From Parabacteroides sp. (GTDB taxonomy: Bacteria > Bacteroidota > Bacteroidia > Bacteroidales > Tannerellaceae), in NCBI GenBank assembly GCA_028689545.1, contig JAQVCX010000001.1, forward strand, positions 62,001 to 126,000: a stretch of 64,000 nucleotides of DNA. The letters run 5' to 3'. Every line of letters begins with the position of its first letter. The stretch's first letter is position 1. The notes beneath the pieces were generated by a model. That model did no database searches. It was not told the origin of the DNA and worked only from the letters and a program-made list of their open reading frames with translations. A program made the position numbers and the translations under genes. Below are positions 36,394-43,886 of this stretch, piece by piece.

Positions 36394-37263
36394 TCATTCG
36401 ATTACTATAGTATCCTTTATTATTTGATAGTTAATGCCTGTATTCGTTCTTATTACATTCAAGATCTCCGACAAATCCTCGTTATTGCGGAAACTACCGC
36501 TAAACTTTAGCTTCTTTATTCCTTGATTTTCATAATGAAATACAACGTTATAGTTTCTTTCCAACAACTTTGTTATATCTTGCAAATACATCATTTCAAA
36601 AGACAGGAAGCCTCCTCTCCACTGAGCGAACTGCTTTTTGTTATAAGGCATTACTTCTATCTTGTTTCTACTTTTATAATAAACCGCTACTTGGTTAGGC
36701 TCTAGTAAGACCTCTTGCCTGTTCAACGTAGGTTGTACGGCTACCTTGCCATTGAATAGGGTCGTGGTCAGTTGGGAGTCTTCCATATAAGCGGATATAT
36801 TGAAGGCTGTACCAAGTGCTTTTACGTCGATACCATTTGTTTTTACAACGAATGGCAATTCCTTGTTCTTGGCGACTTCAAAATAAGCTTCACCGTCCAG
36901 GTAGATATCACGATTGGAATGTCCATAATTCTCCGCGTATTCTAAAGTCGTACAAGAGTTGAGCCAGACCTTGGTTCCATCCGGTAGTCGCAAATAACTT
37001 TTCTCTCCTTTGCTCGTTACTAATTTGTAATTCCCCACAATCGATGAGCTCTCTTTATTCGTAAAGTATAATGTTGATAACGAAACGACTATACCTAAAA
37101 GAACTGCGGCGGCATATTTCATGTATTGAAGGAATAGCCTTCTTGTCTTCATGGGTGGAATGTCTTTCTCCTTTATGGATGAAAACAAGCGTTCCCATTC
37201 TTTATCAACCGCTACCTCATCTTTGAGGCTTTCCTCTATTATATCTTTAATATATTCCTTCAT
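36394..37263 (-). CDS. FecR-family anti-sigma factor (locus 3)
   Basis: A 289-residue FecR-type regulator. The short cytoplasmic N-terminus (about 1-45) is followed by one membrane helix (about 48-69, YAAAVLLGIVVSLSTLYF). The periplasmic FecR domain shows LRLPDGTKVWLNSCTTLEY (about 101-119) and VKALGTAFNISAYME. A DUF4974-like end (LLERNYNVVFHYENQGIK) completes it. It lies 80 bp after the sigma gene and 110 bp before the STN-bearing SusC, the classical order for trans-envelope regulation. Confidence 0.94.
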   Translation of the reverse strand: MKEYIKDIIEESLKDEVAVDKEWERLFSSIKEKDIPPMKTRRLFLQYMKYAAAVLLGIVVSLSTLYFTNKESSSIVGNYKLVTSKGEKSYLRLPDGTKVWLNSCTTLEYAENYGHSNRDIYLDGEAYFEVAKNKELPFVVKTNGIDVKALGTAFNISAYMEDSQLTTTLFNGKVAVQPTLNRQEVLLEPNQVAVYYKSRNKIEVMPYNKKQFAQWRGGFLSFEMMYLQDITKLLERNYNVVFHYENQGIKKLKFSGSFRNNEDLSEILNVIRTNTGINYQIIKDTIVIE

Positions 37264-37343
37264 TGTCTTTTTATGATTCTATATATGTGACACATCAAAA
37301 CGATATGCTACTTACAAGCTTAATGGATTTTTGTATTATATCT

Positions 37344-37898
37344 TCAAGAAGCCAGATAATCTTTTAATTTACTTTTTAAAGTCTTTAGAGCTCTGTATAT
37401 CTGTGTCTCTACGGTGCGAACAGAAATATCCAGTTTGTCTGCTATTTCTTGGTTCTTGAGTCCGTTTATGCGACTCAGCTTGAAAATAGATTTACACTGA
37501 TTCGGTAATTCTTCTATTGTATTTTCCGTGATTTGCTCTATCTCTAGTACATTGAGATCAGAATAAGGATCGCCCTCTTCCACGACCTCATACTTGTTTA
37601 ATTCCAAATCCTCTGATTGTAAAATATCTATAGTTCTGGTAGAACGCAGGTAATTGAGACATTCATTCTGTATAGCCTTGTATAGATAGGCGTTTAACGA
37701 CGTGTGGATATCGATCTCCTCCCGCTTTTCCCAGAAACGGAGGAATACGTTCTGTAGGATATCTTTCGCTTCTTCCGGGTAGGGGATGAATTTCCGGCAA
37801 TGTATATAGAGCTGTAGGTAAACAGATTTGAACAGGGTGTTAAAAGCGTCTATATCTCCTTGTTTGATCAATTCGATTGTTTTGCTGTCAGATGCCAT
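37344..37898 (-). CDS. ECF RNA polymerase sigma factor (locus 3)
   Basis: A 184-residue sigma factor of the Bacteroidetes FecI-like ECF group. Region 2 has EEAKDILQNVFLRFWEKREE and region 4 has QCKSIFKLSRINGLKNQEIA, the helix-turn-helix and TVETQIYRALKTLKSKL. It precedes the FecR and SusC genes of locus 3 and is expected to drive their expression when SusC is occupied. A strong hairpin lies between it and the preceding isomerase-like gene. Confidence 0.95.
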   Translation of the reverse strand: MASDSKTIELIKQGDIDAFNTLFKSVYLQLYIHCRKFIPYPEEAKDILQNVFLRFWEKREEIDIHTSLNAYLYKAIQNECLNYLRSTRTIDILQSEDLELNKYEVVEEGDPYSDLNVLEIEQITENTIEELPNQCKSIFKLSRINGLKNQEIADKLDISVRTVETQIYRALKTLKSKLKDYLAS

Positions 37899-37925
37899 TT
37901 TATTCCCGTGTGTTAGAAAGGTGAA

Positions 37926-37961
37926 CGTATAGGCGGGGAAAGTGATCCCCGGGCCTATACG
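37926..37961 (-). terminator. Hairpin between the isomerase-like and sigma genes
   Basis: CGTATAGGC pairs with GCCTATACG, with an inner GGGGA/TCCCC stem. On the minus strand only a weak T-rich stretch follows (TTCACCTTTCT); on the plus strand CTTGCTTTTTT follows. It may separate the metabolic genes from the sigma-FecR-SusCD unit, fully or partly. Confidence 0.6.
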
Positions 37962-37992
37962 CTTGCTTTTTTATAGATTATGCTAATCCCTA

Positions 37993-38847
37993 TTATAAGA
38001 CTTCGTTTGCTGTCTTATTGAAGTGTTGGATACATTCTTTAATATCCGGTACGGAGTTTTCCCAGTTGTATTCGTACTCGATAGAGAATACTCCCTTGAA
38101 ATTCTGGGATTTGAGTTCTTTCAACATTCCTTTTACATCTAGGATACCTGTGCCCCAGATCACGTCGTGCTGCTCTTTCTCTCCGGCTTTCTTCGGGGCG
38201 ATGTCCTTGAAATGCAAAGAGATGATCCGGCCTTTGAGCTGTTTTAAGCAATCGATCTGGTTTAATCCCTCCCGACGCCAATGGCCCACGTCGGAACAAG
38301 AGCCTAATAAGTGGCTGCGTCCGGAGATGGCTTTCAGCAGGTTCTCCGGTTTCCAATACTCGGAAGGCTGCGGGTGATTATGGACGGAGATCTGGATATT
38401 GTATCGCTTGGACAATTTCTCTACCAAGTCCCAATCGCTTAAAGCCGGTTCGCAAGTAATGAACTCCAGGTCCATCGCTTTGGCGAACTTGAACATCTTT
38501 TCCCAGTCGGAAGACTTGTCGGCTACATATACCCCGGTTCCTACGATCTTGATGCCTTTGGATGCCGCTAGCTCCTTGATCTCTTTCTGGGTTTGCGCGT
38601 CGAGGTTGAAATCGAATACCTTATCCCCCCATTTACCACCGAGTTTATGGCCGGGATAGATCTCGATATATTTCAATCCGAGCTCCTGGGTCTTATCGAG
38701 AGCTTCTGTCAACGTGAACAGGTGGAAACTATAGGATTGCATGCCCAGACGCCATCCGTTCTTCTCGGCTTTCGTCTGCGCTTCGGTTGGAATGGCCAAC
38801 AGGCAGCAAACGAGAGCTATCATTAATTTATAGATATTTCTTATCAT
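37993..38847 (-). CDS. Exported sugar isomerase/epimerase-like TIM barrel (AP_endonuc_2)
   Basis: A 284-residue secreted protein of the xylose isomerase-like TIM-barrel family. A signal peptide (ALVCCLLAIPTEAQ) is followed by LGMQSYSFHLFTLTEALDK, LGLKYIEIYPGHKLGG, the metal-ligand positions ISVHNHPQP, GSCSDVGHWRREG and SLHFKDIAPK, and FKGVFSIEYEYNWENS. Secreted proteins of this type accompany Gfo/Idh/MocA and DUF1080 genes in Bacteroidetes, where such barrels can act on 3-keto sugars (elimination, hydration or isomerisation). It is 22 bp after the oxidoreductase gene. The precise reaction is inference. Confidence 0.88.
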   Translation of the reverse strand: MIRNIYKLMIALVCCLLAIPTEAQTKAEKNGWRLGMQSYSFHLFTLTEALDKTQELGLKYIEIYPGHKLGGKWGDKVFDFNLDAQTQKEIKELAASKGIKIVGTGVYVADKSSDWEKMFKFAKAMDLEFITCEPALSDWDLVEKLSKRYNIQISVHNHPQPSEYWKPENLLKAISGRSHLLGSCSDVGHWRREGLNQIDCLKQLKGRIISLHFKDIAPKKAGEKEQHDVIWGTGILDVKGMLKELKSQNFKGVFSIEYEYNWENSVPDIKECIQHFNKTANEVL

Positions 38848-38869
38848 ATTCAGCTTCTATTTAAAAGGT

Positions 38870-40384
38870 TTATCTAGGCATATCCGGTAAGGAGAAACCG
38901 TTGTTATACGTATGCTTGATCCATTCGTTGGCCATTTCAGCGGCGTTGAACTCGGCGAAGCGACGGTCGAAACGAGGATCTCCGTCGATTACCTTGAAGT
39001 CATCCACCGTAACGATCTTTATCTTATCGTTCGGGGAGATGTTCGTGAACCGCATGTTCTCTCCATCCCATAGTAACTCACGATGCAAGCCTTGCAATCC
39101 GGAGAGGCGAACGGCCAAGACTCCCATCACGACCATCTCGTTGAACGGACCGGAGAACTGGAAGTTGGAAGAGGCCTCCGTACGGTTTTCCGGGGACTCT
39201 TTGCAAGCACGGATCCAGTCTTGCTCGTGGGCGTTGGTAGACCATATGTCTCCGTTGCCGCCTTTCACTCTAGGGATCGTAGGTTTGGGTTGGTTGAAAT
39301 GCTCCATGTCGGAAACCGGTAATAAGGTCGGGTTCATTCCGTAACAGCCGGTCATGATCTTTCCTTTCGTACCGATGAAGATGATACCGCCATTCTCGTC
39401 GCCCATCATCTGCCCGTCTTTCAATTCTTCCGGACGGGGAGGCATCAGGCCGCCATCGTACCAATATACTTTTACTTCCGGCATCTTTACATTTCCTTTC
39501 GGCGGACGGGCGGGGAATGTATAGGTTACGATCTGCGCGTGAGGAGGCGAGTAGAGGTTGCTCAAGGTAGAGCTACCGATTACGCTGGTCGGATACTTCA
39601 AATCGAGTGCCCAATACAGCGGGTCCATGATGTGGCAGGCCATATCGCCCAAGGCTCCGGTTCCGAAGTCCCACCATCCACGCCAGTTCCAAGGCGTATA
39701 TACCGGATTAAACGGTCGTTTCTCTGCCGGTCCGATCCATAAATCCCAATCTAACGTCTTGGGGCATTTGGGGGTATCGCTCGGTTTCATCAAGCCTTGA
39801 GGCCAGATGGGGCGGTCTGTCCAGCAATGTACCTCGTATACGTCGCCGATTACGCCAGACTGTATCCATTCGGAGATCTGCCGGCACCAATCGAAGGAGT
39901 TACCTTGGTTACCCATTTGGGTAGCTACTTGGTATTTCTTCGCCAATTTGGTAAGCAAGCGCGATTCGTAAACGGAGTGGGTAAGCGGTTTCTGCGTATA
40001 GCAATGCTTGCCTAGCGTGATCGCGTGGGCGGTTATGCCGGCATGCGTATGGTCCGGGGTGGCTACCATAATCGCGTCGATGGATTTACCCATCTCATCG
40101 AACATGACTCGCCAGTCCTTAAAGCGTTTAGCCTTCGGATAATCCTTGAAGGTCTTGTCCGCGTAATGCCAATCCACGTCGCATAAAGCCACGATATTCT
40201 CCGTGTTCATGTTGGCGAGGTTACGACGTCCCATGCCGCCGATACCGATACCCGCGATATTCAGTTTGTCACTAGGCGCTGTATGACCGAAGGATTTGCC
40301 GAGTACGGAACCCGGAACGATGGTCAGTCCGGCCGCCGCTACGGCTCCGGTCTTGAGGAAACTTCTTCTTGAAATGTTTTTCAT
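38870..40384 (-). CDS. Secreted Gfo/Idh/MocA oxidoreductase
   Basis: A 504-residue NAD(P)-dependent oxidoreductase with a twin-arginine type signal (SRRSFLKTGAVAAAGLTI), so it is exported folded, probably with its nucleotide bound. The Rossmann motif is IAGIGIGGMGRRNLANM and the catalytic EK-type region is CYTQKPLTHSVYE (lysine about 134). The C-terminal half has WDFGTGALGDMACHIMDPLYW. In related clusters these enzymes oxidise the C3 hydroxyl of a sugar to a ketone. It lies between the DUF1080 and isomerase-like genes with 28- and 22-bp gaps. Confidence 0.94.
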   Translation of the reverse strand: MKNISRRSFLKTGAVAAAGLTIVPGSVLGKSFGHTAPSDKLNIAGIGIGGMGRRNLANMNTENIVALCDVDWHYADKTFKDYPKAKRFKDWRVMFDEMGKSIDAIMVATPDHTHAGITAHAITLGKHCYTQKPLTHSVYESRLLTKLAKKYQVATQMGNQGNSFDWCRQISEWIQSGVIGDVYEVHCWTDRPIWPQGLMKPSDTPKCPKTLDWDLWIGPAEKRPFNPVYTPWNWRGWWDFGTGALGDMACHIMDPLYWALDLKYPTSVIGSSTLSNLYSPPHAQIVTYTFPARPPKGNVKMPEVKVYWYDGGLMPPRPEELKDGQMMGDENGGIIFIGTKGKIMTGCYGMNPTLLPVSDMEHFNQPKPTIPRVKGGNGDIWSTNAHEQDWIRACKESPENRTEASSNFQFSGPFNEMVVMGVLAVRLSGLQGLHRELLWDGENMRFTNISPNDKIKIVTVDDFKVIDGDPRFDRRFAEFNAAEMANEWIKHTYNNGFSLPDMPR

Positions 40385-40412
40385 AACTATTAAACTTTAA
40401 GAAAACGATATA

Positions 40413-41681
40413 CTATAATGTTTGTAAATGGAGGTTGCGCCAAAGAACCTTGATGCCGCCACCATCATGTATTTGCAGCGCGATACGCCCTTGGCCGGCT
40501 CCGATCTTCTCATCCCGGATGTTTATCATCTCCTCTCCGTTGAGCCAAGTCTGTACATTCTCTCCTTGTACGCGGATACGCATCGTGTTCCACTCTCCTT
40601 GTTTCAGGATGTTCTCCTTCTCGTCCGGGATCTGTATCAGCCATCCTCGGCCGTACGATTCGTAGATACCGCCCGTGTCAAAGCCTTTGGGGGCGACTTC
40701 CACTTGCCAGCCGTTTACCTTTACGTCTTTTTCTTCTACAAAGGAACGAATAAATACGCCAGAATTACCATCCGCTTCCTGTTTAAATTCCACGGTAAGG
40801 TCAAAATCGTCGTAATATTCCCGGGTGGCTAGATAGCCGTATTGTTTATCCAGACCACTCTCGCAGATTAGCAAACTGTCTTTTACGTACCATCGCTCTG
40901 TTCCGTATTTATCCCAGTTCGTGATGTCCTTGCCGTTAAATAAGTGAGCCTCTCGTGTCTCGCGGGGAAGTTCCTTGATCTTGATATTACGAAACCATGC
41001 GGGATAACCGTGGTCTTGCAAGCAAATCAAGCCTTTATGAGCCAATCCGTATTCGGGAGCGTTCGCCCATTTACCGCTGTTCTTACGGGAGAACCAATCG
41101 TCGGACCAAGTGTCGAACTCTACGGTCTTGTGCCCGTTCATAAAGTAGGTGACATGCCCGTTGTCGAAAATAATCTTAGAGTTGTTCCATTCGCCCGCCG
41201 GGCTGACTTTTATCGTGTTGAAGTCCGGCAAATACATCGCGTAATCCACCCCGCAACGTTGCCAATCTTCCAAGGGTTCCGCGAAATTGATATCATCAAT
41301 CAATTGATACTCGGGGCCGGTAACGTAGGGAACCGGGAATTGAGGACGCTCTACCACATGATACAATAAGCCGCTATTCCCACCTTTCGCTATTTTCCAG
41401 TCCCACGAAAGCTCGAAATTCTCATAGGCTTTGTCGGTGACGATGTATCCGCTGGCATCGCTCCCTTGCCCGTCCGCCTGGATGGTTCCGTTTACAACTT
41501 CCCAGGGTCCGGTCAGGGCGGTTCCGTTATAATCCCGCCATCCATCCAGGGTTTCCCCATCGAATAGAAGTTCCCAGCCTTCCGCTTTTTCTTGTTCGGT
41601 CAATGTGTTATGCTTCGTGTTATCACAGGCGATCAAGCCGAAAGCGGCTACTATTGCGAATGATACAATTGTTATTTTCAT
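40413..41681 (-). CDS. Tandem DUF1080 (3-keto-glycoside hydrolase-like) lipoprotein
   Basis: A 422-residue lipoprotein (signal AAFGLIACDN, lipid cysteine about residue 19) with two DUF1080 jelly-roll domains. The first (about 35-235) has GWELLFDGETLDGWRDY and NSGLLYHVVERPQF. The second (about 243-422) has AHLFNGKDITNWDKYG, NSGVFIRSF and IALQIHDGGGIKVLWRNLHL. DUF1080 enzymes are linked to breaking glycosidic bonds of 3-keto glycosides. As first gene of the three-gene metabolic set it supports an oxidative route of glycoside cleavage in locus 3. Confidence 0.93.
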   Translation of the reverse strand: MKITIVSFAIVAAFGLIACDNTKHNTLTEQEKAEGWELLFDGETLDGWRDYNGTALTGPWEVVNGTIQADGQGSDASGYIVTDKAYENFELSWDWKIAKGGNSGLLYHVVERPQFPVPYVTGPEYQLIDDINFAEPLEDWQRCGVDYAMYLPDFNTIKVSPAGEWNNSKIIFDNGHVTYFMNGHKTVEFDTWSDDWFSRKNSGKWANAPEYGLAHKGLICLQDHGYPAWFRNIKIKELPRETREAHLFNGKDITNWDKYGTERWYVKDSLLICESGLDKQYGYLATREYYDDFDLTVEFKQEADGNSGVFIRSFVEEKDVKVNGWQVEVAPKGFDTGGIYESYGRGWLIQIPDEKENILKQGEWNTMRIRVQGENVQTWLNGEEMINIRDEKIGAGQGRIALQIHDGGGIKVLWRNLHLQTL

Positions 41682-42005
41682 GTACGTATAGCTTTATTGT
41701 TAATACAAATTTGTCGGTGTTTATATATGAGACAACTCTGGGGCAAGGGATACGTAAGCTCTTTCTCCTTTTTTGTTTATTTTAACGGATGCGTATAGTA
41801 ATTGCTGGCTTCCACTCTAGGGATAAGAACGGTGGATAGTATCGTAAAGCACCGTACTATCTAATCGTTTCACCTAGGTGAAGAGATCTTTTCACCTCCG
41901 TGATACGATCGTTTCACCTAGGTGATACGATCTCTTCACCTCTGTGAAACGATCAGTACATATAGAGGTTGACAAGTAATAATACGGAAAGAAACTTTAT
42001 AGGGG
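41682..42005. other. Gap between the SNF2 partner gene and the DUF1080 gene
   Basis: A 324-bp stretch without a gene. It holds array B (41867-41954), a hairpin GATAGTATCG/CGTACTATC just left of it (41835-41861), and A+T-rich DNA before the DUF1080 start with a minus-strand CAAATTTG near 41706-41713 that resembles a -7 box. Confidence 0.6.
41867..41954. repeat. Palindromic array B: four 22-bp units
   Basis: Units start at 41867, 41889, 41911 and 41933, each with four variable bases, a CACCTAGGTG-type centre (CACCTCCGTG in unit 2, CACCTCTGTG in unit 4), four variable bases and GATC. Unit 2 read on the other strand is almost the same as unit 2 of array A. As in array A, AGTA follows the last GATC. 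Confidence 0.92.
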
Positions 42006-43874
42006 TTAGAATAAGTATCCATGTGCTTTAAGCAAGTCGGTAAACTGGTTGAGTTTATCTTTCTTGACAAGGAGCAAGTGATCCTCGGCCCTTGACGCGT
42101 ATTTTCGTATATCAGGGTGCGTGGAAATTAATTTCAATAACTCTTCGTCTTGCTTATTGAGCTGTAAAACGACATATTGCTCGCTCTTTACGGGTTGGAT
42201 GGATTGGCTTCGTCTCAATAATGAGAGGAAGAACTCTTTCCAGATTTGTGGAGGATTTTCGCAAATGTATTGCTTGAAGAATTGGATCGTGTTTTCCACG
42301 TCTTGCAGATTTTTGCATTGGGCTAATACGCTGGAGGGGCTGACCCGGTAACGGCGTAGCCCTATATGTGTGGATATATTGGAAAGAAACGACTCGTAGG
42401 GATTATTCTCTTGGAGCGCACGTATGACAAGCATATGCTCATCCAACGAGAAATAGGGGACCTGTGTGTCCGATAGGGCCTGTATCGTGTAATTGGGCTG
42501 CTTGCCTAGCACGTAAGAGCCTAGTGGGGTCAGTCGGATGTATCGTAAGGTCTCGAAAGCGGTCTGCGACTTTTCTGTAAGCGGGGTATAAGCCAAGTCG
42601 AGTAATCCAAATGCCGCCATCAGGAAAAGAAATCCGAGGTAGAGCGGTTTGATGACCTCTGGATAATAGAAATCTAAGGTGATTTGCTCCTTCTCCCATT
42701 TATTGGTGAGTTGGCTCATGTGTATGTATTTCCAATAGTTGATGCTTCCTTTTTTATATTGGAGATATTCGAGCAATTCGTGTACGGGAATCCACGGTGT
42801 GCCTTCCGCTGTTTCGATGATGGACAAGAGTTGGTCTATCAGGGCACTCCGGAAACTAATCTGCCTGTATTCATTCGATTTGAGGCCGGTGATATGCGGA
42901 AGTAATAGAGGTATCAAGTAATAAAAATAAGCGGGGATGACTTTCGTAAATAGCTGTTTGATGGACGCGGGATTCGATTTCTCTTTGGGGGCTGTCTTTA
43001 GGAGCAGTGCTTGTACGGTGAATAGCAATTGGGCCCGCAGGCTGCCTGTCCCGTTTATGTTGGTGCCATCGCAGAAGAATTCCACCGGGGCGATGATCTT
43101 TATGGCGGCTTTGATTTGCGAGGCGGTCAATTTCCCTTTTTCGTTCACGTCTAATGTCCCTTGCATGTGCATTCCATTGATGAGGCTGATCTCGGTGAAT
43201 ATGTTTTTCTCGCAATTGAAGACCGTGAGAGAAGATAAAGGCGGCTCCGGGCATGTGGGCAGTGCCTCAAGGCTCTGGTTCAATGCCCAAGGCAAGAGTT
43301 GCCTACGGAGTTCTTCGGGTAAGTATAAATAACAAGGATTGTCTGTGTTATAGATTGAGTATCGTGAGGTACTTGTCAGGATAAATAAGCTGCTCGCGTT
43401 CGTCTTGTGATATTCAATACTGTGCCAATAGCTTTCTTCGAAGAGGGTGAAATCGATCCCGGATAATTTTTTAGCCTCACGAGACTCTATGTACCAATTG
43501 CGGACGACGTGCCGCCACACGATCTGCTCTTGCTCCGGGAGTGTGTTTAGGTAGGTCGCTAAGTTGCGATTGTTTGCCCAGAATATGCTGAGGAAATTGA
43601 TGGCGGTTATCTTTGCCGGGCTGCTGGGCCGTACGCTAAATTCCTGAATGAATTGTTCGCAATGATCGGCCTTTTCTGCGATAGCGATGCTTTTCTTTTT
43701 TAGGAATTTGAAGAAAACGGAACACCACTCCTTTAATAAATTGTTAGTGTAGGCCTGGAGGATCTGTGAGTATTTGGCGTATTCCTTCCTTGTCGATTCA
43801 TATAGAACGAGATCGGCGCACGCCGGGTTGGTCGTGAAACTAATGGGATTGGTGTCTTTTTTTTTCTGTATCAT
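42006..43874 (-). CDS. Large partner protein of the SNF2 helicase, helicase-associated C-terminus
   Basis: A 622-residue soluble protein without signal or membrane segments. I do not recognise most of it. It is rich in helices and contains winged-helix-like stretches (about 330-450, ALIDQLLSIIETAEGTPWIP, RYIRLTPLGSYVLGKQ). The end has VVLQLNKQDEELLKLISTHP, DIRKYASRAEDHLLLVKKDK and FTDLLKAHGYLF. This pattern resembles the helicase-associated (XPB damage-recognition-like, Helicase_C_3) domain. It starts 12 bp after the SNF2 gene ends, so the pair is probably co-translated. A DNA-recognition or loading subunit for the helicase is plausible but not shown. Confidence 0.75.
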   Translation of the reverse strand: MIQKKKDTNPISFTTNPACADLVLYESTRKEYAKYSQILQAYTNNLLKEWCSVFFKFLKKKSIAIAEKADHCEQFIQEFSVRPSSPAKITAINFLSIFWANNRNLATYLNTLPEQEQIVWRHVVRNWYIESREAKKLSGIDFTLFEESYWHSIEYHKTNASSLFILTSTSRYSIYNTDNPCYLYLPEELRRQLLPWALNQSLEALPTCPEPPLSSLTVFNCEKNIFTEISLINGMHMQGTLDVNEKGKLTASQIKAAIKIIAPVEFFCDGTNINGTGSLRAQLLFTVQALLLKTAPKEKSNPASIKQLFTKVIPAYFYYLIPLLLPHITGLKSNEYRQISFRSALIDQLLSIIETAEGTPWIPVHELLEYLQYKKGSINYWKYIHMSQLTNKWEKEQITLDFYYPEVIKPLYLGFLFLMAAFGLLDLAYTPLTEKSQTAFETLRYIRLTPLGSYVLGKQPNYTIQALSDTQVPYFSLDEHMLVIRALQENNPYESFLSNISTHIGLRRYRVSPSSVLAQCKNLQDVENTIQFFKQYICENPPQIWKEFFLSLLRRSQSIQPVKSEQYVVLQLNKQDEELLKLISTHPDIRKYASRAEDHLLLVKKDKLNQFTDLLKAHGYLF

Positions 43875-43886
43875 GATGTTTGATGC

